Positions 37,262-49,914 are shown, numbered from the stretch's first letter. The stretch is 64,000 bases of DNA from Eledone cirrhosa (GCA_964016885.1 OZ024743.1:341019907-341083906); one strand, 5' to 3'. The notes: a model not told the origin generated them from the letters alone. Program-made: numbers and translations.

Positions 37262-37590
37262 TTCGTGAGAAGAGACTCAATAGATCGCAGTGTGGTAGCT
37301 GTTCTACTAAGCACGTCACTCCGAACGGCAAGTCTAGTCGTATACAAGCGATCCTTTTCGTCTCGAACTCTTTCGACAAATCGAACGGACGACGACGACG
37401 AATCGTCGTAATCGTCACAGAATGGCAATTCCGCTGACGCTGCCGCCGCCGACGACGCGCACCCCGAAAAGGGAAGCGACTTCGCCGAACGGATGGCAAT
37501 CGCCAAACTAAGGCATGCGCCTTAAGAAGGTTGAGACGCTTTCGAAAAACAACTCGGGTCCGGCTACGGTTCCGGCTTAGAGGCGTTCAG
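37262..37590 (-). rRNA. 28S rRNA, 3' end fragment
   Basis: On the minus strand the block starts at 37590 with CTGAACGCCTCTAAG, a highly conserved word near the 3' end of animal 28S rRNA. Further on it has AGTAGAACAGCTACC and CTGCGATCTATTGAG, which match the conserved GTAGAGCAGC...CTGCGATCTATTGA terminal region. About 330 bp are present and the rest of 28S is missing, so this is an orphan piece, not a working rRNA gene. The exact 3' terminus (about 37262) is estimated. The join to LINE sequence is at 37590/37591. Confidence 0.82.
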
Positions 37591-38707
37591 GAGAGGCAAG
37601 CCCATGCCGTCCAACAGCGTCGTGGTGCGCTGGACGGACGGACCAGTAAAGTTGCTCGGGGTTTTGTTCGGACCAGACCTCCAGGTGGAAAAGAATTGGG
37701 ACGAGGTACCGAGCAGAGTAGCCAGTCTCACCCAAAAATGGGCTGGGAGGAAGCTATCACTGAAAGGTCGCGCGGAGGCGGCGAATGCGTACATCGCGTC
37801 CGTCATCTACTACCGCCTGACCGTCGTGCCTTGCCCCCGTCCGCGCCTCGTCAAGCTGGAACGGCTCCTCTTCAAATTCTTGTGGAGAAGACAAGTTCCG
37901 TTGGTGAGGCGGTCCATCTGCTGCCAGCACCCTCTACGCGGAGGGCTGGGCATGCCGTGGCTAATGATGCGCAGACATGCGTTGAGGCTGTGACATCTCC
38001 AGATATTCTGCCTCAAAGGTGAACAGGTGTGGTCGCCGTTTATCAGACGGGCTTGTCCAATGTCCGTGCATTACTGACTTGTGGAGTTATGTCGAACAGC
38101 TACTGTCGCGTGTGGAACGAATCCGACTATCGGCCGAGTCCATAGTGAAGATCGAACCACCGCCTTCCTTAGGTCAGGAAGAGCAGGACATTTTCCTCTG
38201 TCTGGTGGCAGTCGCGAAAGAGATTATATGGTGGACCAGGTTGAAAGGACTAAAGACAGACACTTTTCTCTTCGGCCAATCCCTCATCAACTTCTTCAAG
38301 TTTCACCTGGAAAGGGAGGTGAGGGTGGAGAGAGAAGTGCTGCCCCCCAGTACATTTGCTAAAAGGTGGGTGAATGTTGCGAGAATGGCTCGTGTGAATG
38401 GGCCTACTCTGCCCATGCGCCTATAGGCTGGCTAACTTGAGGAGAGGGGTGCTCTCCCTGGGTGCCCTAGAAGCGCAGGGTGGTTCAGGATTGGTGGGGT
38501 ACCTGAAGCACCCCAGGGTCGTACACCCCCTATCGAGGAATTTATTTTGTTATATTTATGCATAGTTTATTTTATATTTTTATATTTTCATTGTTAAATT
38601 AGTCTTGCAATTGTGCACTTTTACTCCACCTTAGTGTAAACCCCCACTGTCCCTGTCTTTGTATTGTCCCCTACCTGTCGCACCTGGTGGCTAATAAATG
38701 AAATCAT
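37590..38707 (+). mobile_element. Tx1-like LINE copy T-d, right part (ORF2 C-terminus and 3' UTR)
   Basis: ORF2 resumes within the segment RGKxMPSNSVV-RWTDGPVKLLG downstream of the RT catalytic motif and continues through LTQKWAGRKLSLKGRAE and FLWRRQVPLVRRSICC. After TGA at 37992-37994 and a deletion of about 400 bp near 38050 comes the terminal part to 38426. The 3' UTR (38427-38707) ends GGCTAATAAATGAAATC plus (ATT)n, as in 53461-59244. About 1.7 kb of ORF2, including the RT catalytic core, are missing between the two T-d parts. Confidence 0.88.
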
Positions 38708-38725
38708 TATTATTATTATTATTAA
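38707..38725. repeat. (ATT)n tail
   Basis: Short ATT tail of T-d, running into the SINE. Confidence 0.9.
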
Positions 38726-38911
38726 GGGCGGTGGATTGGCAGTATCAGTAGAGAGTCGGGTGCCATGCTTTCCAGCATAGTTACGTCCCTTTACGGTCTG
38801 AGTTCAAATCCCGCCGAGGTTAACTTTGCCTTTCATCCTTACGGGGTAGATAAAATAAAGTACCAGTAATGCACTGGGTGATTGCTGGCCTTGTGCCAAA
38901 AGTAGAAACAA
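38726..38911 (+). mobile_element. OR-type cephalopod SINE
   Basis: A nearly complete copy: GGTGGATTGGCAGTATC, the B box GAGTTCAAATCCC, GCCTTTCATCCTTACGG and GGCCTTGTGCCAAAAGTAG. Its tail AACAATT runs straight into ATT units that abut the next LINE. Confidence 0.9.
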
Positions 38912-38943
38912 TTATTATTATTATTATTATTATTGTTGTTGTT
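38908..38943. repeat. (ATT)n/(GTT)n continuous with the SINE tail
   Basis: ATT units then GTTGTTGTTATT, between the SINE and the sense 3' end of the next D1 element. Confidence 0.9.
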
Positions 38944-41900
38944 ATTCCTTGAATCTCAGTCATTGATGTTGGTTAACTGGAAAGTCCGTTGGATTGAATA
39001 TCAAGCCACTACCTGCAGCCTCAGATATTCAGGACGTATCGGAGGGTTCTTGCTGTTCCAAGCAAGCATGCCTTTTGAAGCGTTCCAAAAAGCGTGAAGG
39101 GGCCGATTTTCTTTAACCATCCCTGGAAACTTTTGGAGATAGTCCCCAGTGCGCCTATGACAATCGGGATCACTTTGACTTCATGGCAGTTCCAAATCCT
39201 TTTCACCTCCCACTTTAGGTCCTGGTATCGGTTAATTTTCTCCCTCTCCTTCTCTTGCACTCTCGTGTCGAACGGGCAGGCCACATCCACAATCAGGCAC
39301 GATCTTTTTTCTTTGTCCACAACCACCAGGTCAGGTCTATTGTGTTCCAGTTTTTTGTCCGTCTGTATCCTAAAATCCCACAGCACCTTCACCTGATTGT
39401 TCTCCATCACCGCCTCTGGCCTATGCTCATACCATTTCTCAGAATGTGGTAAATTGTTTACTTTGCACAGGTGCCAGTGGATCACCCTGCCCATCACATC
39501 GTGTCTCCAGCCCTTATAGTGGGTCTGGGCTAGGTGTTTACACTCGGACACAATGTGAGCCACAGTCTCCTCTCTCTCTCCACAGATCCTGCACAGTGGG
39601 CTAGCCTCCTCCTTGTAGATATGGTGCTTCAACCACTTCGTTTTGAGGGCCTGCTCCTGCGCAGCCATTAGCATTCCTTCTGTAGCCTTTTTGAGGTCTC
39701 CTCTTCTCAACCAATTCCATGTCTATGGATCTCTAAATTCAGTTTTCTCAAAGAAGGTACTATGAAGGGATTTTCCCTTAAGGCTGCTCTTCCTCCTTGA
39801 TGTTATTTCCTCCTTGGACATCCCCTGGCCTACTGTCCACTCCTTAAGTACAGTTCTGAGCATTGGCTCCTTACTATAGGTCACGTATTTGTATAGGTTG
39901 TTTTTCTCCATCTGAACACAGTCCTCTATGCTGATAAGACCTCTTCCACCCTCAGATCTCCTTAGGTAGAGTCTATCGACATCACTCCTCTTGTGGAACA
40001 TGTTGTAGATAGTCAATAGCTTCCTAGTCTTCCTATCCATTTCTTTTTGTTCAGCAACATTCCATCTCAGAATTCCCGCACTGTACCTAATAATAGACAC
40101 AGCTCGGGAATTTACTGCGCTTATGGCATTTCTGCTGTTCAGATGTGACTTCAATACGCTCCTTACTCTCCGAATGTATTCAGTTCTTAACAATTCCTTC
40201 ATTTTTTTGTTCTTTATGCCATCAGCCTCCAGAACGCCCAAATACTTGTATCCTTCCTCAGAGTCAATTTCCTTTATCATCTCACCTGTTGGTATCTGGA
40301 TCCCGTTACTTCTGCTCAACCTACCCCTCTTCATCACAATGACTCCACATTTACCAATACCAAACTGCATACATATATCACTGCTGAAAATACGGACAGT
40401 GTCAACAAGCACATCCAACTCCTTCTCACTTTTCCCGAAAAGCTTAAGATCGTCCATGAAGAGGAGGTGATTGATGGTAAGCTCTCCCCTTCCCAACTTG
40501 TATCCTGCTCTCACTTTCCGCAGCATAATGGTCAAGGGCATCAGGGCAAGGACAAACAACAGAGGGGACAGGCTATCTCCCTGGAAGATACCTCTCTTGA
40601 TCTTCACGCTTCCCAAGGATACTCCAGTTGATGTCAACTCTGTCTCCCAGGACCCCATACTCCTGCCCAGCAACTGTCTGATGTTATCTGCCACCCTGAA
40701 GATCTCCAGGCTTTTGGTGATCCAGGAATGAGGCACCATGTCAAATGCCTTTCTGTAGTCTATCCATCCCATGGCAAGATCAGTATGTCTCCTCCTGCAA
40801 TTCCCCATTACCATCTTATCAATAAGCAACTGGTCCTTTGTACCACGTGACTTCTTTCGGCATCCTTTCTGTTCGTCCGGTAACAAGTTGTTTGTGTGGA
40901 GGTGATGGTAGATTTCCTCAGACACAATGCTCGTCAACAGTTTCCACATTACGGACAGACATGTGATAGGTCTATAGTTGGTAACATCATTACCCTTGAT
41001 TCGGTCTTTCATTATCAGAACTGTGGTACCTTTTGTCAACCACTCTGGCACCTCACCCGACACCAAGCAGTCATTGAACATGGCCGTCAGCTTCGGGTGG
41101 AGGGATGTTAAATGTTTAATCCAATACCCCTGCACACCATCTGGGCCTGGTGATTTCCAGTTGGTTAGTTTTTTGGCTTGCCCCTTAAGAGTTTCAACTG
41201 TGATACTCAAATCAGTCTGTTGTTGTGCCTGCTCACCGATCTCCCTCTGTACTGTCTCAATCCACCCTGCCTGGGCATTGTGTCTAACATCCTGCTCCCA
41301 TATTCCTCTCCAGAATGTTTTAGCTTGTTCCGCCCCAGGGATCAAGTCGTTGCCTCTTTCTTTCCCCTCAAGCTGTCCAAACAGCATCTTCTGGTTCTTG
41401 TCGAACATGCGGTTCTGTTTATACTGACTGACTCTGTTCTCGTATCGCCTGATTTTGGCACTCTTTGCTACAATGCGTTGCTTCAATTCCTCTATGATAA
41501 TATTTAGCTTTTTACTCCTAGTTTTGTATTTTATTTCCAGTCTATTTTTAGTGCCTATGTTTTTTAGTGTCCCATTCAGTAGTGACTCAAGCTTTCCTAT
41601 GTCATTTCTCATTTCCCCGATTTGCTCACTCAGTCGCTTCTTCCACCACGGCTCTGCTCTTTCTTGTCTGTTGTTTCCTCTCGCTTTTATACCAAGTAGT
41701 TTCCTCACCGTATTTGCTGTTGCTTTGAGGATATTGTTGCACTGGTGAAGGCTCCTCGCCTCAAGGTATGGGATGACTTTGTTTACCTTAGCTGTTTTTT
41801 CTTTTAACTTTTTCCTGTCTACAAATCTTAGGTTCATAGGTCTCCCACTATCATTGTTCAATTCATCTACCACTAAATTTAGGATGTCAACCGAATCTTG

Positions 41901-43491
41901 TCCTAGCCCGTCAGCATTCATCTCCTCAGTGGCCGTATCTCTGTTCCAGGTATTATTTATCTCAGTATTCAGATCATTGTCTGCTTCGGGTGGTTCCTCC
42001 GTTCTCAGGACCTCTTCACCTTCATTTCCCACTGGCTCGCTTGTCTGGCATACTACACCCGCCATCTCCAAGCCATTCTCTCTGCTCAGTTCCTCCAGTT
42101 CCAGCTCGCTTATCCACCCATTAGTTCTTATTACCCGAGCCTGCCCGGCCAATTTTTGTTCATCTAATTTAAATAAACCAATCTCGTTCCAGATGTTATG
42201 CATCCGTCTCCTGTAGCCCCTCTCCTTGGGGTTACTTTTCAGGTAGCATTGCATAACAGTTCTATTCAATTCTTTCGTCCAGTTGGTTCTGGCCCCTTTC
42301 CTTCTTCTTCTTCCTCCAACATCAGCAGTATTTGGTTGACAGTCAGGTTCCTGCTGCTGAGCCAGGGGGCACCTGTTGGGTGAGAGTCTGTCACATGACG
42401 TTCTAGTCTCCATTTCACCGTTATTCGAACTGTTTATGTTCGATATTTAAACACTCTTATCGAGGAATGGCGAATGTATGGTTACATAGCCATCTGTGGA
42501 TCCGCCATCCCACTTGGCCCTTGTGTGGCATTATCACCACGCTGTATACGAACACACATAAACAAACAAACACACAGGCAGAAAGGGCCCCAAAAATGAA
42601 TAAGCATAAGTTTCATTGTAATGTAGTGTTCGAATGTCTGACTTAGTTTTTGTTTTTTAAGTTTTACTCCCCCCCCCTCTTCTCTGTCCGTCCGCCTGCT
42701 TCTCTCTTCATTCCTATTTTCTTTACGTTTTTGGGGTTTCTTTTTTTGTTTTTGTTTTTCTCTGTTTGTTTTTCTCGTTTTTGCTGTTGTTGCTGTGCTG
42801 CTTTGGTTTTGTTGTTTGTTTTTTCTTTTTTCTTTTGAGTCTATCTATATATTTTGATGCCTTCCTCTTTGTTAGTAGTAGGAATTCTATAATGTGGAAG
42901 TAGCAGCCAGCAGGGAGAAGTGGGAGACTGGCGGCGGTAGCGATACTGAGACAGTGGTGGTGGTGATGTCGATACCGAGGCAGTGGTGGCGGTGATGCGA
43001 CCGTATTACTGTAGTGATGGTGCTGTAGCGGTGGCAGCAGTGAAGGAGTCAAGGGGTGGTGGCGGCGGTGATGGGATAGTGGTGGTAATGATGGCCGTAG
43101 TGAGCGGTGGCGGTGAAGGTGAAAATGTCGTTATCTGGCTGTTGTGTTTAGTGTACACAGATGATGGGGTGGGTGGTGTATCTAGTTTCTGGTGTTGGTG
43201 AGTTTAGCTGTCCTATATAGTGTAGCCAGAGGAGAGGAGGGGGGGGGGGGTTCTTCTTCTTCCATTTATAGCCATTTTCTTTTTTGGATATACAGTGTAC
43301 AATACAAAGTTGAATATTTGAATATTTGAGCCTTATAACAATATATTTTGGGTCCGAATTTTTTGGGGCTCAAGCCGGGTGCTTTACGTAGCATTTGTAC
43401 TAAGAGTTGTTATTTCACAAATGATTTAAATATGTTAAAAATTCAAAACTTACGGGAGCGATTTCATGACCTCCGTCACCTCGTGCGTCTT
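38944..43491 (-). mobile_element. D1 LINE, near full length, one nonsense codon
   Basis: Second long D1 copy, with the same 3' end (TTCCTTGAATCTCAG) and 5' end (CGTGCGTCTT) as 897-5757. By eye the proteins differ at roughly 16-20 of 1130 positions, so both copies derive from a recent source. The 5' UTR has one promoter-region unit rather than two. The 5' edge adjoins an AAT-to-ATT palindromic microsatellite. Confidence 0.9.
39021..42413 (-). pseudogene. D1 polyprotein ORF with one premature stop
   Basis: Same ORF as 973-4365 except for TAG at 39723-39725, where the intact copy has CAG (Gln, in FRDPQTW). The 896 residues upstream of the stop contain the HTH-like segment, the RT with FMDD and the thumb region. 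The 229 residues downstream contain the CX2CX8HX4C finger and the RPD...D endonuclease. A truncated protein would have RT but no endonuclease. A single C-to-T change explains the break. Confidence 0.9.
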
Positions 43492-43513
43492 AATAATAAT
43501 AATAATAATAATA

Positions 43514-43552
<39 letters not shown>

Positions 43553-43553
43553 G
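43492..43553. repeat. Inverted microsatellite (AAT)n-(ATT)n
   Basis: About 23 bases of TAA/AAT units switch directly to TTA/ATT units, making a self-complementary tract. All other ATT tracts in the window read ATT on this strand. Confidence 0.92.
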
Positions 43554-43560
43554 TTATTAC

Positions 43561-46500
43561 TCTTTGAGTCTGGAAAGTTTGAAATGAATATCAAGCCACT
43601 ACCTGCAGCCTCAGATATTCAGGACGTATCGGAAGGTTCTTGCTGTTCCCAGCAAGAATGCCTTTTGAAGCGTTCCAAAAAGCGCGAAGGGGCCAATTTT
43701 CTTTAACCATCCCTGGAAACATTTTGACATAGTCCCTAGTGCGCCTATGACAATCGGGATCACTTTGACTTCATGGCAGTTCCAAATCCTTTTTACCTCC
43801 CACTTTAAGTCTTGGTATCGGTTAATTTTCTCCCTCTCCTTCTCTTGCACCCTCGTGTCGAATGGGCAGGCCACATCCACAATCAGGCACGTTCTTTATC
43901 CTTTGTCCAAAACCACCAGGTCAGGCCTATTGTGTTCAAGTTTCTTGTCCGTCTGTATCCTAAAATCCCACAGCACCTTCACCTGATCGTTTTCTATTAC
44001 CGCCTCTGGCTTATGCTCATACCACTTCTCAGAATGTGGTAAATTGTTTACTTTGCATAGGTGCCAGTGGATCACCCTGCCCATCACATCATGTCTCCAG
44101 CCCTTATACTGAGTCTGGGCTATGTGTTTACACTCGGATACAATGTGAGCCACAGTCTCCTCTCTCTCTCCACAGATCCTGCACAGTGGGCTAGCCTCCT
44201 CCTTGTAAATATGGTGTTTCAACGACTTCGTTTTGAGGGCCTGCTCTTGCGCAGCCATTAGCATTCCTTCTGTAACCTTTTTAAGGTCTCCTCTTTTCAA
44301 CCAGTTCCATGTCTATGGATCTCTGAATTCAGTTTTCTCAAAGAAGGTTCTATGAAGGGATTTTTCATTTAGGCTGCTCTTTCACCTTGTTGTTATTTCC
44401 TCCTTGGACATCTCCTGGTCTATTGTCCTCTCCTTCAGTACAATTCTGAGATTTGGCTCCTTACTATCAGTCACGTATTTGTGTAGGTTGTTTTTCTCCA
44501 TCTGAACACAGTCTTCTATGCTGATAAGACCTCTTCCACCTTCAGATCTCCTTAAGTAGAGTCTATCGACATCACTCCTCTTGTGGAACATGTTGTAGAT
44601 AGTCAATAGCTTCCTAGTCTTCCAGTCGATTTCTTTTTGTTCAGCAACATTCCATTTCAGAATTCCCGCACTGTACCTAATAATAGACACAGCTCGGGAA
44701 TTTACTGCACTTATGGCATTCCTACTGTTCAGATGTGACTTTAATACGCTCCTTACTCTCCGAATGTATTTAGATCTTATCAATTCCTTCATTTTTTGTT
44801 CTTGATGTCATCAGCCTCCAGAACACCCAAATACTTGTATCCTTCTTCAGTGTCAATTTCCTTTATCATCTCACCTGTTGGTACCTGGATTCCGTTGCTT
44901 CTGCTCAATTTACCCCTCTTCATCACAAGGACTCCACACTTACTAATACCAAATTGCATACATAATCATTGCTGAAAATACGAACAGTGTCAACAAGCAC
45001 ATCCAACTCCTTCTCACTTTTCCCGAAGAGCTTAAGATCGTCCATGAAGAGGAGGTGATTGATGGTAAGCTCTCCCTTTCCCAACTTGTATCCTGCTCTC
45101 ACTTTTCGCAGTATAATGATCAAGGAAAGGACAAACAACAGAGGGGACAGGCTATCTCCCTGGAAGAACCTCTCTTGATCTTCACGCCTCCCAAGGATTC
45201 TCCAGCTGATGTTTCCAGGACTTCATACTTTTGCCCAACAACTGTCTGATGTTATCTGCCACCTTGAAGATCTCTAGGCTTTCGGTGATCCAAGAATGAG
45301 GCACCATGTCAAATGCCTTTTTGTAGTCTATCCATCCCATGGCAAGACCAGTGTGTCTCCTCTTGAAATTCCTTATTATCATCTTATCAATAAGTAACTG
45401 GTCCTTTGTACCACGGGACTTCTTTCGGCATGCTTTCTGTTCGTCCGGTAACAAGTTGTTTGTGTGGAGGTCATGGTAGATTTCCTCAGACATAATGCTT
45501 GTCAACAGTTTCCACATTACGGACAGACATGTGATAGGTCTATAGTTGGAAACATCATTACCCTTGATTCGGTCTTTCATTACCAGAACTGTGGTACCCT
45601 TTGTCAACCACTCTGGTACCTCACCTGACATCAAGCAGTCATTAAACATGGTTGTCAGCTTCGGGTGGAGGGATGTTATATTTTTAATCCATACCCCTGC
45701 ACACCATCTGGGCCTGGTGATTTCCAGTTGGTTAGTTTTTTGGCTTGCCCCTTAAGAGTTTCAACTGTGATACTCAAATCAGTTTGTTGGTGTGCCTGTT
45801 CACTAATCTCCTTTTGTACTGTCTCAATGCACACTGCCTGGTCATTATGTTTAACATCCTGCTCCCATATTCCTCTCCAGAATGTCTTAGTTTGTTCCGC
45901 CTCAGGGATCAAGTCGTTGCCTCTTTCTTTCCCTTCAAGCTGTCCAAACAGCATCTTCTGGTTGTTGTCAAACATGCGGTTCTGTCTATACTGACTGACT
46001 CTGCTCTCGTATCGCCTAATGTTTGCACTCTTTGCTACAATGCGTTGCTTCAGTTCCTCTATGATAATATTTAGCTTTTTCCTCCTAGTTTTGTACTTTA
46101 TTTCCAGTCTATTTTTAGTGTCTATGTTTTTTAGTGTCCCATTCAGTATGGACTCAAGCTTTCCAATGTCATTTCTCATTTCCCTGATTTGACTATTCAG
46201 TCGTTTCTTCCACCAAGGTTCTGATCTTTCTTGTTTGTTGTTTCCTCTCACTTATATGCCAAGTAATTTCCTCACCGCATTTGTTGTTGCTTTGAGGATA
46301 TTGTTGCACTGGTGAAGGCTCCTTGCCTCAAGGTATGGGATGACTTTGTTTACCTTAACTGTTGTTTCTTTTAACTTTTTCCTGTCTACAAATCTTAGGT
46401 TCATAGGTTTCCCACTATCATTGCTCAATTCATCTACCACTAAGTTCAGGATATCAACCAAATCTTGTCCTAGCCCGTCAGCATTCATCTCCTCAATGGC

Positions 46501-47253
46501 CGTATCTTTGTTCCAGGTATTACTTATTTCAGCATTCAGATCATTGTCTACTTCGGATGGTTCCTCCGTTCTCTCAACCTCTTCACCTTCATTTCTCACT
46601 GGCTAGTTTGCCTGGCATACTCCACTCTCCATTTCCAACCTAATCTCTCTGCTCAGTTCCTCCAGTTCCAGCTCGCTTATCCGCCCATTAGTTCTTATTA
46701 CCCGAGCCTGCTCGGCCAATTTTTGTTCATCTAATTTAAATAGACCAATCTCGTTCCAGATGTTATGCATCCGTTTCCTATAGCCTTTCTCCTTGGGGTT
46801 ACTTTTCAGGTAACACTGCATAACAGTTCTATTCAATTCTTTTGTCCAGTTGGTTCTGGTCCTTTTCCTTCTTCTTCTTCCTCTGACACCAGCAGTATTT
46901 GGTTGACAGCCAGATCCCTGCTGCTGAGCCAGGGAGCACCTGCTGGGTGAGAGTCTGTCACATGACATTCCAGTCTCCACTTCACCGTTATTCGAACTGT
47001 TTAGGTTCGACATTTAAACACTCTTATCGAGGATTGGTGAATGTATGGTTACATAACCACCGGTGATTTCATCACACCCGGTGATTTTAGTGTGGCACGC
47101 TGTAGACGAACATAAATAAACAAACAAACAAATAGGTAAAAAAAAACCAAAAGAATAAGCATAAGTTTCATTGTAATGTAATGTTTGAATGTCTGACTTA
47201 GTTTTTTTTTTTTTCCTTCTCTGTCTGTCTGCTTTTCTTTTCATTATTATTTT
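43561..47253 (-). mobile_element. D1 LINE, old decayed copy
   Basis: D1 in all domains but split over at least eight frames: endonuclease 43611-43880, finger region 43896-44300, thumb 44382-44792, FMDD part 44923-45138, motif A part 45182-45649, linker and start of RT 45676-46251, and N-terminal parts 46252-46599 and 46603-47013. Many point differences from the two young D1 copies indicate greater age. It lacks about 20 bp of the 3' UTR near 43568. The 5' side is cut at about 47253, where a T fragment starts without an ATT tract, one of the junctions that break the pattern. It keeps an in-frame ATG at 47013 upstream of the start used in the young copies. Confidence 0.87.
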
Positions 47254-47577
47254 CCGAGCAGTTTGTTGAAAGATGGGTGAGAGAGGAAAGAATGGCCCGA
47301 GTGAATGGGCCTACTCTGAGTATGTGTCTGTAAATTAAAGGTGGAAAACTGGGAGAGGGCAATTGCCCTGGTGGTCACTGTGGCTTTTTAATGGGCTTTC
47401 TCCACGAATGTCCCTCGGAAGTCTCCCCCCTATTGGGGAATTTTTTCATTGTTCTATTATTACATCCTCTGTTTCTTGTTATTTTACACGCAGAAATGCC
47501 CATTTGAACCGTCCTGTATTGTCCTGTACTGTCCTTAATGTCTACTTTATGTAAACCCTTGTGGTTAATAAAGAAAG
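47254..47577 (+). mobile_element. Tx1-like LINE 3' fragment T-f
   Basis: The last codons of ORF2 (FVERWVREERMARVNGPTLS) and the whole 3' UTR with TATTGGGGAATTTTTTC and GGTTAATAAAGAAAGC, then ATT. It belongs to the T-a subfamily. Confidence 0.87.

Positions 47578-47623
<46 letters not shown>
47578..47623. repeat. (ATT)n microsatellite
   Basis: Pure ATT tail of T-f, about 15 units. Confidence 0.95.
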
Positions 47624-47735
47624 GAATGCCATGGTTGACGGAGGCTCGGCTCTGTAAGGTATAGTAATTTTTAACCGCTATAACAATTGTAAATTGTTTA
47701 AAACTTTAACCAAATTGTAGATAAAAACACCCTCT
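47624..47735. other. Unidentified 112-bp segment between two ATT tracts
   Basis: GAATGCCATGGTTGACGG at the left and GATAAAAACACCCTCT at the right. It matches none of the D, T or SINE ends in the window. It could be the 3' tail of a third family or the original flanking DNA. Confidence 0.4.
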
Positions 47736-47749
47736 ATTATTATTATTAT
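47736..47749. repeat. Short (ATT)n at the 5' junction of a T element
   Basis: Four ATT units immediately before the conserved T 5' end GGTCTGTTCGG. Confidence 0.9.
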
Positions 47750-47877
47750 CGGTCTGTTCGGACGCTTTTTGCTCGCTCCCAGTAAGTCATTTTATTTGCC
47801 TGTAAACATTATTTGTTGTTGAATATTTCTTGTTGTTTAAGGGATATATAATATTTTGCCCTGTGAAGGGGAAAGTA

Positions 47878-47907
47878 AAATATTTGGGCCTTTTGGCCCA
47901 AATATTT
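47878..47907 (+). other. 5' UTR hairpin, 13-bp perfect stem
   Basis: AAATATTTGGGCC (47878-47890), loop TTTT, GGCCCAAATATTT (47895-47907). It is conserved in the next T copy. Confidence 0.92.
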
Positions 47908-47965
47908 GAACATTTTACTTTAAAAAAGCAAAAAACAAGGCTGAGCCACGTACCCCAGCTGTCTG

Positions 47966-49882
47966 TTGTCATCTGACAACGGCGTAAAGTTTGAGCGGAG
48001 GGTTACAAACATTGTTACAACAGACACCACCACAAACAACGTGAACAAAGACAACACTGAGAACACTAATTTCGAAAAAAATACCACACCAACTACAACA
48101 ATAACAGCGTCAACCAAAATACAGACAACAAAAAAAAGTAACTACAAATGCAACAACGATATTAACACCACTAACAAGAAAATAAACAACGACAACACCA
48201 ACAGCAACAATACAAATTCCACCGAAATCAACAACAACGGTGGCACCAAAAAAAAAAACACAACCAACTACAACAGTGATAACAGCAACAACATCAACAA
48301 CCCCGTTCGTAGCATTTGCAACAGTAACAACACCAACAACAAGACCAGTAGCGGCAGCAATAATGGTGCCGCTGAAAAAGGGGCCCCTTCTTTCGCAGGT
48401 GTGGCCCGAAATATGGAAACAGTGCTAGTCACTGAGGAGGAGATGGCAGTCGCAAGAGCCATGGTGTCGAGAAACGACAACAGATTTTCCCTGAAACCTC
48501 CACCCGATTTCTTGAAAGACCAGCCAGTGCGCACGGTGATTTACCGCACCGTAAGCAAAATGTCGCATCGGGTGGAGAGAGTCACGGAGGCTCAAATCCC
48601 AAAGGCCTTGGGGTGCATCTGGGCGCGCAAAACCCACATCACCCGAGGCAAAAAGTACGGCACAGTAGACGTACTTTTCGCCACCCCGCAAGAGGTGAAG
48701 TCTCACTCTTTGGAAATGTTAAAGAGTGAGGAGATAGCCTTGGTGCCCTCCTACTGCGGGCAGAAAATTGTGAGGGTCAAAGTGAACTAGGTCCCGCCCG
48801 ACGTGCCCATACTTTGGCTGGCCGCGCCTGTACTGGCTGGAATCGAGGAGAAAACCACCATACTACAAATACAGAGAATGGGAAGAGAGAACTGGTCAGG
48901 AATAGGCATGCAAATGCTAATACAGACTGACCAGGAAAGCATCGAGGCCATCCCAGACCTCAAAGACCTCGAAGAAGGGCTCTATCTCCCAATAAGCGTG
49001 GAGGGAAGGCGCCTAAAGTGCTATCTCTGTGGCAGAATACATCCAAGAAGAGGGCCCCCCTCCTTCCGACACCTGATTCGCTGCTACCAAGAGCAGGGCA
49101 GGCAATAGAGGCAGAAGACCCTTCCATGGTGAATAGGATGGCAACATCCGTGGCACCCATACCAAGGCCACGGACAGCTAAAGCAGCGGCAGCAGTGGCG
49201 GCAACACTAACAGTCGCAGTAGCTACGCCGGCGGTAAAATCGCCGTAGCGGGCTTCACTACCACCTCCAACAGGAGTGGAGCTTATGCCCCCTGGACGCG
49301 GCGGGGTCCGACATGGAGAGTGGGGCGGGAGGGAAGTGGCAAACGGTCTACCACAAAAAACAAAAAAACAAAAAACCCTTAGCTTAACCCTCCAAAAGCT
49401 GCAAGGAAATTTGCAGCAACACCATCACCATCACTATCACCACCACGAGCATCAACACCGACAACAACCACACCACCACCAGCATCACCAAAAACACCAA
49501 CATCGCAAACACAACAAAACACACACACCCAACAGCAACGACAAGAAAACAACAACAAAATCGCCCCTCACCCTAAAAAGTACACAGCCATAAACATGGC
49601 AAATAAAGAACTCACACAGCACTTAAAGCAGTACACAGACATCACAAAAAAAAAAAAAACTACTACACCCGACCAACACGAAGAACTCTCCCGACAAACA
49701 TAAGCATCATTGAAATCTCAATAGAACATTACTAACTTTTAAAGCAAAAATTCCCCAAAGCAGTTGGAGACATCAGAGGGTCGGTTACCAAGAGGATATA
49801 CACCGGCCTCCTCTTGGAAACACCCTTGACCAGCCAAAGTGACGGTCCTACTGTCCCTTCACCACACAATCAAGGTAAGTGA
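47966..49882 (+). pseudogene. T-b ORF1, broken
   Basis: Asn/Thr-rich N-terminal part, then the conserved globular region (FAGVARNMETVLVTEEEM, KKTHITRGKKYGTVDVLF-like). In-frame TAG at 48788-48790 interrupts it. The zinc knuckle is damaged: CYLCG is present near 49021, but the HLRAFC half is deleted. Frames then shift to a Ala/Thr/Pro-rich tail and end in ...GK-stop at 49882. No in-frame ATG is visible near the expected start; 47966 is simply where the open frame begins. Confidence 0.75.
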
Positions 49883-49914
49883 TCCTTTCTCACTTACACC
49901 CTTTCTCATCCAAC

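Noticed and set aside
37262..37590. A LINE inserted into an rDNA unit rather than rDNA inserted into a LINE
   Set aside because: The LINE is broken at two distant ORF2 positions and flanks the rDNA on both sides in the same orientation; a LINE insertion would be contiguous.
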